Shown one piece after another: positions 16,524 to 24,441 of a stretch of 32,768 nt of DNA. The DNA is from DATHWB01 sp040905965. GTDB taxonomy: Bacteria; Actinomycetota; Acidimicrobiia; Spongiisociales; ZC4RG35. The stretch's first letter is position 1; the number at the start of each line of letters is the position of its first letter. The notes under the pieces were generated by a model that had not been told where the DNA came from, did not search any database, and saw only the letters and a list, made by a program, of their open reading frames with translations. A program made the position numbers and the translations under genes. The stretch spans positions 1 through 32,768 of the forward strand of contig JBBDQP010000055.1 of the NCBI GenBank assembly GCA_040905965.1. The letters are read 5' to 3'.

Positions 16524-17293
16524 CCGCTCTCGACCTGCGTGGCGTCGGCATGATCTTCAACGAGGGCGCGGCCAACGAAGTGACGGCCCTCGAGAACATC
16601 GACGTCGTGATCGAGCCGGGAGAGTTCGTCTCACTGATCGGGCCCTCCGGATGCGGGAAGTCCACGCTGCTGCGTCTCGTCGGCGATCTCCTCCAGCCCA
16701 CCTCCGGCGAGATCACGGTGAATGGCAAGCCGCCTGCCCGCGCCCGGCTTGACCGCGACTACGGGATGGTGTTCCAGTCAGCGACCCTTCTCGACTGGCG
16801 CACCGTCCTCGACAACGTCGCTCTCCCTCTCGAGATCATGGACATCCCGCGTCACCAGCGGGAGGAAACCGCACGAGAGATGCTCGAACTGGTGCAGTTG
16901 GGAGGCTTCGCCGATCACCATCCCTACGAGCTCTCGGGAGGGATGCAACAGCGGGTGGCGATCGCCCGGGCGCTGTCGTTCCGCCCGTCGTTACTCCTGA
17001 TGGACGAGCCGTTCGGTGCGCTCGACGAGATGACCCGCGAGCGCATGCAGATGGAACTGCTCGCGATTTGGCGGGAGACGCAGACGACTGTCGTCTTCGT
17101 CACTCACTCAATACCCGAAGCGGTCTTCCTGTCCACGCGGGTCGTCGTGATGTCTCCCCGACCTGGCCGAGTCTCAGAATTGATAGAGACCGACCTCGCC
17201 CAACCCCGGGTGTTCGAGACTCGCGAGGAGCCGGGGTTCTACGAAATGTTGACTCGTTTGAGGGAGTCGTTGCGCAAGGTCGACGAATCATGA
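16520..17293 (+). CDS. ABC importer ATP-binding protein
   Basis: The 257-residue ATPase energises the two permeases. Walker A GPSGCGKST is at about 41-49. The Q-loop is in MVFQSATLLDWRTVLDN. The signature LSGGMQQRVAIARAL lies at about 138-152, Walker B LLLMDEPFGALDE at about 156-168, and the switch histidine in VFVTHSIPEAVFL. This is the SsuB/TauB/ThiZ-like subgroup that serves NMT1-type binding proteins. It overlaps by ATGA with both the upstream and downstream permease genes, so the three are translationally coupled. Confidence 0.94.
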   Translation: MTALDLRGVGMIFNEGAANEVTALENIDVVIEPGEFVSLIGPSGCGKSTLLRLVGDLLQPTSGEITVNGKPPARARLDRDYGMVFQSATLLDWRTVLDNVALPLEIMDIPRHQREETAREMLELVQLGGFADHHPYELSGGMQQRVAIARALSFRPSLLLMDEPFGALDEMTRERMQMELLAIWRETQTTVVFVTHSIPEAVFLSTRVVVMSPRPGRVSELIETDLAQPRVFETREEPGFYEMLTRLRESLRKVDES

Positions 17294-18063
17294 GGGACCG
17301 GATGCGCAAGACAGCGCCGGCCGCGGTGCTGTTCGTCGCAGCGCTCGGTCTGTGGGAGGGGATGGTGCGGGCTTTCGAGATCCAAGGGTTCATCCTCCCT
17401 GCACCCTCGGCAATCGCCGAGGCGTTCGTGGTGGAATGGCCGGCCTTGCGAGTTGCGGCGATCGGGACCTTCGGATCGGCCCTTGCCGGGCTGGCGGTCG
17501 GGGTGATCCTGGCGGTCGCGGTCGGCATGGCCGCCGCCCGCTGGCGGGGAGTGCGAGAAGGTGTGATGCCGTTGGCGATCGCCGCCAACTCGACGCCGAT
17601 CGTGGTGCTGGCCCCGGTCGCCATCGCCTGGTTCGGTCTCCTCAGCCCGTGGGGGACGATTTCGGTCGTCGCGGTGCTCGTCTTCTTTCCGATCATGATC
17701 AACCTCGTGCGGGGACTGCTTTCGGCGCCCGACTCACATCTCGAACTGATGCAGTCCTATGCCACGACCCGGCGTCAGGTATTGCTGAAGATGCAGGTAC
17801 CGACGTCGCTTCCCTATCTCTTCTCCGCCTTCAAGGTCGCCGCCGCCCTGTCCCTCATCGGGGCGATCGTGAAGGAATACTTCGGTGGATCTCAGGACCG
17901 ACTGGGTCAGTACATCACACGCAAGGCCGGGCTCTTCCAGTTCGAGGAGGCGTGGTCGGCGATCGTCCTGGCCTCGGCGTTCGGTGTGTTTTTGTTCGTC
18001 CTGATCGGTCTCGTCGAGCGGAAGGTGATGCCGTGGCACATCTCGGTTCGGTCGAGACGATGA
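17290..18063 (+). CDS. ABC importer permease 2 (SsuC/ThiX type)
   Basis: The 257-residue permease starts at the ATG at 17290, overlapping the ATPase stop. It has six hydrophobic segments, and the EAA-type loop ELMQSYATTRRQVLLKMQVPTSLPYLF is at about 155-182. It shares the loop pattern with permease 1 but is otherwise distinct and lacks the periplasmic insertion. The two therefore probably form a heterodimer. That is less usual than the single permease gene of ThiXYZ or SsuABC systems. Confidence 0.92.
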   Translation: MRDRMRKTAPAAVLFVAALGLWEGMVRAFEIQGFILPAPSAIAEAFVVEWPALRVAAIGTFGSALAGLAVGVILAVAVGMAAARWRGVREGVMPLAIAANSTPIVVLAPVAIAWFGLLSPWGTISVVAVLVFFPIMINLVRGLLSAPDSHLELMQSYATTRRQVLLKMQVPTSLPYLFSAFKVAAALSLIGAIVKEYFGGSQDRLGQYITRKAGLFQFEEAWSAIVLASAFGVFLFVLIGLVERKVMPWHISVRSRR

Positions 18064-18137
18064 AGAGCTTCCGACGAGCCGACGGCTCGCCGGTACATGA
18101 GGGCCGCGACCGCGGTCGAGAGAGCATGGAGGAAATA

Positions 18138-19265
18138 ATGCGAAAGAGGAAATGGCTTGTCCTGCTGGCGGTGCTGGCGATGACGGTCGCCGCCTGTGGC
18201 GACGGCGACGATGTCGCCGAACCCGATGCCGGGGACACGGACACCACGGAAGCGCCGGCCGAGTTGACGCCGGTGAAGGTCCAGTTGCAGTGGTTCGCCC
18301 AGGCGCAGTTCGCCGGGTATTACGCCGCAGTGGCGGAAGGCTTCTACGAAGAGGAGGGACTCGACGTCACGATCCTCGAAGGCGCCGTTGACATCGTTCC
18401 CCAGCAGGTGGTGGCGACCGGAGGCGCTGAGTTCGGACTCGCCTGGGTGCCGAAGGCCCTGGTGTCGAACACCGAGGGGGCGGGTCTCGTCAATGTCGCC
18501 CAGATCTTCCAGCGTTCGGGCACCCTGATGGTGTCGTGGGCCGATTCGGGGATTACCAGTCCCGAAGACTGGGCGGGCAAGACGGTCGGCAACTGGGGAT
18601 TCGGCAACGAGTACGAACTCACCGCCGCTATCGAGGCTTTCGACGTCCAGGACGTCAACCTCGTGGCTCAGAACTTCGACATGGAAGGCCTGCTCAGCCG
18701 GGACCTGGATGCCGCCGAGGCGATGATCTACAACGAATATGCCCAGGTGCTGGAAGCGGTGAATCCTGATACCGGCGAGCTGTACCAGCCGGAGGATCTG
18801 ACCGTGATCGACTTCAACGACGTCGGCACGGCGATGCTGCAGGACTCCGTCTGGGTGACCGAGGACTACGCCGCCAACAACGGCGACGTCATCGAGGCGT
18901 TCCTGCGCGGAACGTTCAAGGGCTGGATCTTCTGCCGTGACAATCCGCAGGACTGCGTCGACCACGTGCTGGCGGCCGGACCGACGCTCGGCGGGAGCCA
19001 TCAGCTGTGGCAGATGAACGAGATCAACGGGCTCATCTGGCCCTCGCCGGGAGGCATCGGCGTCATGAACGGCGACCTGTGGACCCAAACCGTCGACGTT
19101 GCCACGACCCAGATCCCCGAACTGCAAGGAGTGGACATCCCGGAGGGGTCGTACACGACCGAGTACGCCGAGGCGGCGGTGGCAGCGCTGAACGCCGAGG
19201 GACTCGACACGGTCGGCTCCGGATGGGAGCGTCTGGTCGTCGAACTCAACGAGGGCGGCGAATAG
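18138..19265 (+). CDS. NMT1/THI5-like substrate-binding lipoprotein
   Basis: The 375-residue extracytoplasmic receptor has a lipoprotein signal: basic MRKRK, a hydrophobic stretch and lipobox TVAAC with C20 as the lipidated residue. An acidic Thr-rich spacer follows (about 21-42). The mature domain opens VKVQLQWFAQAQFAGYYAAVAEGFYEEEGLDVTI, the NMT1/THI5 signature shared with ThiY and other pyrimidine-precursor receptors. VVATGGAEFGLAWVPKAL and WAGKTVGNWGFGNEYE are further family blocks. The ATG at 18138 follows GGAGGA. The family fold plus dihydropyrimidinase and beta-ureidopropionase downstream suggest a pyrimidine, hydantoin or ureide ligand. A thiamine-precursor ligand is an alternative. 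Confidence 0.88.
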   Translation: MRKRKWLVLLAVLAMTVAACGDGDDVAEPDAGDTDTTEAPAELTPVKVQLQWFAQAQFAGYYAAVAEGFYEEEGLDVTILEGAVDIVPQQVVATGGAEFGLAWVPKALVSNTEGAGLVNVAQIFQRSGTLMVSWADSGITSPEDWAGKTVGNWGFGNEYELTAAIEAFDVQDVNLVAQNFDMEGLLSRDLDAAEAMIYNEYAQVLEAVNPDTGELYQPEDLTVIDFNDVGTAMLQDSVWVTEDYAANNGDVIEAFLRGTFKGWIFCRDNPQDCVDHVLAAGPTLGGSHQLWQMNEINGLIWPSPGGIGVMNGDLWTQTVDVATTQIPELQGVDIPEGSYTTEYAEAAVAALNAEGLDTVGSGWERLVVELNEGGE

Positions 19266-19277
19266 CCGTTACGTTTG

Positions 19278-19317
19278 GTGGTGGGGCCCGGGGGGCCCCC
19301 CCCCCCCCCCCCACCAC
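19278..19317. repeat. Hairpin with a 17-C homopolymer
   Basis: GTGGTGGGG (19278-19286) pairs with CCCCACCAC (19309-19317). Between them lie CCC, GGGGGG and the start of a C-run that covers 19296-19312 (17 C). The hairpin separates the importer genes from beta-ureidopropionase, so it may attenuate transcription. There is no U-run. The homopolymer length may vary in the population or be a sequencing artefact. Confidence 0.6.
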
Positions 19318-19338
19318 TACCAACCGAGAGGAGTCACC

Positions 19339-20181
19339 ATGGCGAACGTCGTTCGAGCAGCGATCGTCCAGACCGAGTGGACCGGTGACAAAGAGTCCAT
19401 GATCGAAAAACACGTGAAGTACACCCACCAGGCGGCCGAGCAGGGGACCCAGGTGATGTGCTACCAGGAGTTGTTCAACGACGCCTATTTCTGTCAGGTG
19501 CAAGATGCCGAGCACATGGACAGCGCGGAGTCGATCCCTGACGGCCCGACGATCACTCGGATGAAGGCCCTGGCGCGTGAGACGGAGATGCTGCTGATCG
19601 TCCCGATCTACGAAAAAGAGGACGACGGCTTCCTCTACAACACCGCCGCAGTCATCGAACGTGACGGGACCTACCTGGGCAAGTACCGCAAGACCCACAT
19701 TCCGCATGTCGGTGGTTTCTGGGAGAAGTACTACTTCCGTCCCGGCAACATGGGCTATCCGGTCTTTGACACCTCCGTCGGGCGGATCGGCGTCTACATC
19801 TGTTACGACCGTCACTTCCCCGAAGGCTGGCGAGCGCTCGGGCTCAACGGCGCCAAGATCGTCTTCAACCCGTCCGCCACCAGTCGAGGCCTGTCGATGT
19901 ACCTCTGGGGCCTCGAACAGCCCGCCTCTGCGGTCGCCAACGAATACTTCATCGGAGCCATCAACCGGGTCGGCAAGGAGCCGTACGGCGACAACGACTT
20001 CTACGGGTCCAGCTACTTCGTCAACCCCCGCGGCCAGTACGTGGGCGATGTGGCGTCTGACACCGAAGAGGAACTGGTCGTGCGGGATCTCGAGATGGAC
20101 ATGATCGACGACGTCCGCAAGCAGTGGGCGTTCTTCCGTGATCGTCGCCCCGACCAGTACGGCGACCTCGTCGCACCCTGA
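19339..20181 (+). CDS. pydC: Beta-ureidopropionase (N-carbamoyl-beta-alanine amidohydrolase)
   Basis: The 280-residue nitrilase-superfamily enzyme hydrolyses N-carbamoyl-beta-alanine to beta-alanine, CO2 and ammonia, the third step of reductive pyrimidine breakdown. The Glu-Lys-Cys triad is visible: E44 in CYQELF, K118 in YRKTHIP and C155 in ICYDRHFPE. The blocks NGAKIVFNPSATS and DNDFYGSSYFVNPRG resemble eukaryotic UPB1. The ATG at 19339 follows GAGAGGAG. It is directly upstream of the aminotransferase, whose ribosome site overlaps this stop. N-carbamoylputrescine amidase or D-carbamoylase are alternatives, but the neighbours favour the pyrimidine role. Confidence 0.87.
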   Translation: MANVVRAAIVQTEWTGDKESMIEKHVKYTHQAAEQGTQVMCYQELFNDAYFCQVQDAEHMDSAESIPDGPTITRMKALARETEMLLIVPIYEKEDDGFLYNTAAVIERDGTYLGKYRKTHIPHVGGFWEKYYFRPGNMGYPVFDTSVGRIGVYICYDRHFPEGWRALGLNGAKIVFNPSATSRGLSMYLWGLEQPASAVANEYFIGAINRVGKEPYGDNDFYGSSYFVNPRGQYVGDVASDTEEELVVRDLEMDMIDDVRKQWAFFRDRRPDQYGDLVAP

Positions 20182-20191
20182 GGAGGCGCAC

Positions 20192-21490
20192 ATGGGAACA
20201 CATGCCGAGTTGCTGGCACGACATCGCAACGTGCTGCCGTCGTGGATGGCGCTCTATTACGAAGAGCCGATTTCGATCGTGGAGGGTGACGGCAGGTACG
20301 TGACCGACGCCGAGGGAAGGCGCTATCTCGACTTCTTCGGCGGAATCCTCACGACGATGTCGGGGTACAACGTCCCCGAGGTCGTGGCGGCGATCAAGGC
20401 GCAGGCCGACAAGATGCTCCACACCTCGACGCTGTATCTCATCGAGAGCCAGATCGCGCTGGCCGAGAAGGTGGCGGAACTCTCCGGGATCCCAGACGCC
20501 AAGGTGTTTTTCACGAACTCCGGGACCGAGGCGAACGACGCCGCCCTCATGCTGGTCACCCAGAAGAGGAAGTCGAACCAGATCCTGGCGATCCGCGGGA
20601 GCTATCACGGGAAGTCGCATTCGGCGGTCGCCGTGACGGGGATCCGGTCATGGTCGGCGACGACGCTGTCTCCCTTCAACGTCCATTACGTGCACGGGGG
20701 CTACACCTACCGTTCGCCGTTCGGGCATCTCCCCGAAGACGAGTTCACCGCGGCGTGTGTCGACGATCTGCGCAACATCTTGGAGGTGGCAACGGCGGGT
20801 GACGTCGCGGCGATGATCGCCGAGCCGATCCAGGGCGTCGGAGGCTTCGTGACGCCTCCTGACGGGTTTTTCGGGGCGATGAAGGAAGTTCTCGACGAAC
20901 ACGGGATCCTCTTCATCACCGATGAGGTTCAGACCGGCTGGGGCCGCACCGGCGAGCACTTTTGGGGCTATCAGGCGCACGGGATCACCCCCGATGTGCT
21001 CACCTTCGCCAAGGGCCTCGGCAATGGACTGGCGATGGCAGGCGTGGTGGCGTCGGCGGAGCTGATGGACAGCCTCCCGGCCAACTCGATATCGACCTTC
21101 GGCGGTAACCCGCTGTCCACGGCGGGTGCGCTGGCCAACCTCGAATACGTACTCGAACACGACCTCCAGACGAACGCCTCCAAAGTCGGCCGCCACCTCA
21201 GAAACCGCATCGACGGCCTTGCCGAACGTTCCGAACTCGTCGGCGAAGTCAGAGGCAAGGGCCTGATGTTGGGGGTCGAACTCGTTCAGCCGGGCACCAA
21301 GACACCCAACTCGCCTGCTGCTGCCGCCGTCATGGAGGAGGCGAAGAAGGAGGGCCTCCTCATCGGCAAGGGTGGCGTCTACGGAAACGTATTGAGGATT
21401 GCCCCGCCGCTGACCCTCACCGAGGGAGAGGCAGACGAAGGCTACGCGATGCTCGAGAAAGCGATCAGTCGAGCACAGGAGGACACATGA
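20192..21490 (+). CDS. Class III aminotransferase, probable beta-alanine transaminase
   Basis: The 432-residue PLP enzyme should move the amino group of beta-alanine (or 3-aminoisobutyrate from thymine) to pyruvate or 2-oxoglutarate, giving malonate or methylmalonate semialdehyde. The PLP-binding lysine is K274 in TFAKGLGNG, with D244 in FITDEVQTGWGRTG. Cofactor-phosphate residues are in NSGTEANDAALM (109-120), and YHGKS follows at 138-142. It resembles the AGXT2 branch. The ATG at 20192 follows AGGAGG, which overlaps the previous stop. The stop overlaps dihydropyrimidinase as ATGA. Acceptor and exact substrate cannot be read from the sequence. Confidence 0.87.
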   Translation: MGTHAELLARHRNVLPSWMALYYEEPISIVEGDGRYVTDAEGRRYLDFFGGILTTMSGYNVPEVVAAIKAQADKMLHTSTLYLIESQIALAEKVAELSGIPDAKVFFTNSGTEANDAALMLVTQKRKSNQILAIRGSYHGKSHSAVAVTGIRSWSATTLSPFNVHYVHGGYTYRSPFGHLPEDEFTAACVDDLRNILEVATAGDVAAMIAEPIQGVGGFVTPPDGFFGAMKEVLDEHGILFITDEVQTGWGRTGEHFWGYQAHGITPDVLTFAKGLGNGLAMAGVVASAELMDSLPANSISTFGGNPLSTAGALANLEYVLEHDLQTNASKVGRHLRNRIDGLAERSELVGEVRGKGLMLGVELVQPGTKTPNSPAAAAVMEEAKKEGLLIGKGGVYGNVLRIAPPLTLTEGEADEGYAMLEKAISRAQEDT

Positions 21491-22902
21491 GCACACTCAT
21501 CACCAACGGAACCGTCGTCACACATGCCGGACGAATGTCGGCCGACGTCCTCATCGACGGGGAGATCGTGGTCGGGATCGCCGCGCCGGGATCGCATCAA
21601 TGGACGGCGGATCGCGTCATCGATGCCACCGGCAAGTATCTCTTCCCGGGTGGCGTGGATGTCCACACGCACATGGAGCTGCCCTTCGGGGGCACGTTCG
21701 CTTCCGACGACTTCGAGACGGGAACCCGAGCCGCCGCCTGGGGAGGGACCACGACGATCGTCGACTTCGCAGTCCAGACCATCGGCGAACCGATCATGGA
21801 CGGCTACGAGGCGTGGCGGGCCAAGTCCGACGGGCGGTGTGCCATCGACTACGGATTCCACATGATCGTCTCGGACGTGAACGAACAGAGCCTCAAGGAG
21901 ATGGACATCCTGATGGGGGAGGGGGTCACCAGCTTCAAGCTGTTCATGGCCTACCCCGGCGTCCTGTACTCCGACGACGGACAGATCTTCCGGGCGATGC
22001 AGAAGGCCTCGGAGAACGGCGGGACGATCATGATGCATGCCGAAAACGGCATCGTCATCGACGTGCTGCGCGAACAGGCCATCCAGCGCGGCGAGACCGA
22101 TCCGATCTATCACTCGATCACCCGCCCTCCCATCACGGAGGCGGAGGCCACTCATCGGGCCATCTCCTATGCCGAACTCGCCGGGTGCCCGCTCTACGTC
22201 GTCCACATGTCCGCCAAGGAGGCTGTGGCGGAGGTGGCGGCTGCGCGCGATCGGGGTTCGAACGTCTTCGGTGAAACCTGTCCCCAGTACCTGTTCCTCG
22301 GATGGAACAACCTGGCCGAACCGGGATTCGACGGCGCCAAGTACGTGTGCTCCACCCCGGTTCGCAACTGGGAGGAGGAACACCAGGAGTCGTTGTGGAA
22401 GTACCTGGCGACCAACGATCTGCAGGTGATCTCGACCGATCACTGTCCGTTCTGCATGAATGACCACCCGACGCTCGGCACCCAGAAGCGGCTCGGCGAA
22501 GGCGACTTCACCAAGATCCCGAACGGGATGCCAGGCGTGGAAGAACGGCTGAGACTCATCTACGACGCGGCCGTGTCGGAGAATCGCATGAGCCTGGAAC
22601 GGTTCGTCGAAGTGTGCGCTGCCACCCCCGCCAAGATGTTCGGGATGTATCCGAAGAAGGGGACGATCGCTGTCGGTTCGGACGCAGACATCATCGTGTG
22701 GGATCCGGACGCCGAGACCAAGATGTCGGTGGACGTCAACCACATGCGAGTCGACTACTCGGCGTACGAAGGCAAGGACGTGGCCGGAAAGATCGAGTTG
22801 GTGATGTCGCGTGGGAGGGTGCTGATCTCAGATGACACCTATCACGGTTCACCCGGAGACGGCGATTTCGTCTCTCGCGGCCTCAACCAGTACTTGATCT
22901 GA
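21487..22902 (+). CDS. pydB: Dihydropyrimidinase (D-hydantoinase family)
   Basis: The 471-residue binuclear-zinc amidohydrolase opens dihydrouracil or dihydrothymine to N-carbamoyl-beta-amino acids. Metal ligands are all present: H60 and H62 in GVDVHTHME, the carbamylated lysine K151 in TSFKLFMAYPG, H184 in MMHAENG, H240 in VVHMS and D318 in STDHCPF. Substrate-contact residues STPVRN follow at about 289-294. Length is standard (460-500). Translationally coupled to the aminotransferase. D-hydantoinase activity is a possible side activity, but beta-ureidopropionase and the transaminase in the same unit indicate pyrimidine degradation. Confidence 0.93.
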   Translation: MSTLITNGTVVTHAGRMSADVLIDGEIVVGIAAPGSHQWTADRVIDATGKYLFPGGVDVHTHMELPFGGTFASDDFETGTRAAAWGGTTTIVDFAVQTIGEPIMDGYEAWRAKSDGRCAIDYGFHMIVSDVNEQSLKEMDILMGEGVTSFKLFMAYPGVLYSDDGQIFRAMQKASENGGTIMMHAENGIVIDVLREQAIQRGETDPIYHSITRPPITEAEATHRAISYAELAGCPLYVVHMSAKEAVAEVAAARDRGSNVFGETCPQYLFLGWNNLAEPGFDGAKYVCSTPVRNWEEEHQESLWKYLATNDLQVISTDHCPFCMNDHPTLGTQKRLGEGDFTKIPNGMPGVEERLRLIYDAAVSENRMSLERFVEVCAATPAKMFGMYPKKGTIAVGSDADIIVWDPDAETKMSVDVNHMRVDYSAYEGKDVAGKIELVMSRGRVLISDDTYHGSPGDGDFVSRGLNQYLI

Positions 22903-22903
22903 C

Positions 22904-23911
22904 ATGGACTTCGGGATCGTCCTCCAAACAGACCCTCCTGCGTCGCGGGTGGTCGAATACGCCGCTCGGGCGGAGAAGCTCGGATTCACCCACGGCTGGA
23001 CGTTCGACTCACATGTGCTGTGGCAGGAGCCGTTCGTCATCTACTCACTGATGCTGAACGCCACGGAGCGCATGATCGTGGGCCCGATGGTCACCAACCC
23101 GGGCACACGTGACTGGACGGTGATCGCTTCGCAGTTCGCCACCCTCATGGAGATCTCCGACGGGCGGATGGCCTGCGGGATGGGTCGGGGAGATTCGGCC
23201 GTCCGATATATCGGAGGGTCGCCGGCCACGCTGTCCACCACCGCCGAAGCCTCCAAGGTCATCAAGGACCTCGTGGGCGGACGGACGGTGGACTACAACG
23301 GCAAGCGGTTCTCGATCCCGTGGGCGGAGGGACGTAACTGGGATCTTCCCATTTGGATGGCCGGCTACGGGCCGAAGGCGCTGGCATCGACCGGGACCCA
23401 TTACGACGGTTTCATCCTCCAGTTGGCCGACACCCAGGTGGCGGCGTGGACCATCAAGGCTGTTCGGCAGGCGGCAGAGGATGCGGGTCGCGACCCCGAG
23501 TCTCTCTCCATCTGTGTCGCTGCCCCTGCCTACGTCGGTGACGACATCGCCCATCAGCGGGACCAACTGCGTTGGTTCGGCGGGATGGTGGGCAACCACG
23601 TCCATGACATGGTCAAGCGGTACGGCGCGGATGACGAGTCCATGGTGCCGCGAGTCCTGGCGGACTACATCGCCGCCCGCGAGGGCTACGACTACGACCA
23701 CCACGGCAAGGCCTCCAACACCTCGACCGATTTCGTACCAGATGAGATCGTCGATCGGTTCTGTCTTCTCGGACCGGCCTCCGCTCATATCGAGAAGCTC
23801 GAGGAGCTCAGGTCACTCGGGGTGAACCAGTTCGCCATCTACCTCATGCACGACGACATGGACGGGACACTCGACGCCTACGGCCGGGACATCATTCCGA
23901 CGATGGCCTGA
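22904..23911 (+). CDS. LLM-class F420-type oxidoreductase, candidate dihydropyrimidine dehydrogenase
   Basis: The 335-residue TIM-barrel protein is of the luciferase-like family, close to F420-dependent methylenetetrahydromethanopterin reductase. It opens MDFGIVLQTDPPASRVVEYAARAEKLGF, and the cofactor region is SDGRMACGMGRGDSAVRYIGG, which matches Mer-like F420 enzymes. I relate it to the family described as CPS_4043-type (TIGR03842), whose function was unassigned as far as I know. The ATG at 22904 is one base after the dihydropyrimidinase stop, so the two are in one transcript. PydA (flavin/Fe-S dihydropyrimidine dehydrogenase) is missing from the window, and interconversion of uracil and dihydrouracil would fit this enzyme. 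A RutA-like oxygenase is an alternative, but no RutB-type gene is present. Confidence 0.85.
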   Translation: MDFGIVLQTDPPASRVVEYAARAEKLGFTHGWTFDSHVLWQEPFVIYSLMLNATERMIVGPMVTNPGTRDWTVIASQFATLMEISDGRMACGMGRGDSAVRYIGGSPATLSTTAEASKVIKDLVGGRTVDYNGKRFSIPWAEGRNWDLPIWMAGYGPKALASTGTHYDGFILQLADTQVAAWTIKAVRQAAEDAGRDPESLSICVAAPAYVGDDIAHQRDQLRWFGGMVGNHVHDMVKRYGADDESMVPRVLADYIAAREGYDYDHHGKASNTSTDFVPDEIVDRFCLLGPASAHIEKLEELRSLGVNQFAIYLMHDDMDGTLDAYGRDIIPTMA

Positions 23912-23916
23912 CGCGT

Positions 23917-23953
23917 ACCCAGGGTTTGTTCCGTCGTATACGACGGATTTTTG
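23917..23953 (+). terminator. Terminator and REP-like element, half unit
   Basis: TCCGTCGTATACGACGGA (23930-23947) is a perfect 18-bp palindrome followed by TTTTT. It forms a good intrinsic terminator for the catabolic unit, between the convergent LLM and cupin genes. The preceding ACCCAGGGTT (23917-23926) and the palindrome recur together at 27991-28021, so this is also a dispersed repeat. Confidence 0.8.
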
Positions 23954-23977
23954 CCGAGGTTCGCCGGCCGCGAGGCC

Positions 23978-24358
23978 TCAGCCGCCGTACTCGTCGTCGG
24001 TGACCTTGCGGGGAAGCCACTCGGTAGCCCCGCCGGTGGTGATCGAGAGGTGGGTCATCGGACTGTCGGGGGTGGCTCCGTGCCAATGGACCTGGCCCGG
24101 AGGCGCGTACACGGTGTCCCCCTCACCGAACTCGACGACGCTCCCGTCGTCGTCACCGACCAGCCCGGCGCCTGACACGACGTAGAGCAGTTGGCCCTCC
24201 GGGTGGGTGTGCCAGTCTGTTCTCGCCCCGGGGTCGAACCGGACACCAAGCATGCTGACCGGACCGTCGGTGCTGATCGGGCCGAACTGCACCGACCCGG
24301 TGAAGTGTTCGGCCGGGGCGGGCTCCCACGGAATCGAGTCAGCTGGTCGGTGTTCCAT
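23978..24358 (-). CDS. Cupin-domain protein (metal-dependent HNL-like family)
   Basis: The 126-residue single-cupin protein is similar to the small bacterial cupins that include metal-dependent hydroxynitrile lyases. Motif 1 is GARTDWHTHPEGQLLYVVSG and motif 2 is GDTVYAPPGQVHWHGA. The likely metal ligands are the two histidines of HTH, the glutamine of EGQ (which replaces the usual glutamate, as in that subfamily) and the histidine of VHWH. Substrate is unknown. It is transcribed against the pyrimidine genes and convergent to the LLM gene, and it diverges from the semialdehyde dehydrogenase 83 bases away. A role in the pathway is possible but unsupported. Confidence 0.85.
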   Translation of the reverse strand: MEHRPADSIPWEPAPAEHFTGSVQFGPISTDGPVSMLGVRFDPGARTDWHTHPEGQLLYVVSGAGLVGDDDGSVVEFGEGDTVYAPPGQVHWHGATPDSPMTHLSITTGGATEWLPRKVTDDEYGG

Positions 24359-24441
24359 GCTCCGACCCTAGATCACATGTGCTCTGACGCCGAGCCGCAA
24401 TGGATCGGGTAGTTTTCGGGTCAGACTTCGGGAGGATTGAC

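Noticed and set aside
21442..22743. 433-codon open frame antisense to dihydropyrimidinase
   Set aside because: Same GC-bias shadow; His/Arg/Asp-rich composition and no motif.
20192..23911. Rut-type oxidative uracil pathway with the LLM protein as RutA
   Set aside because: No RutB isochorismatase or other Rut genes; dihydropyrimidinase and beta-ureidopropionase belong to the reductive route.
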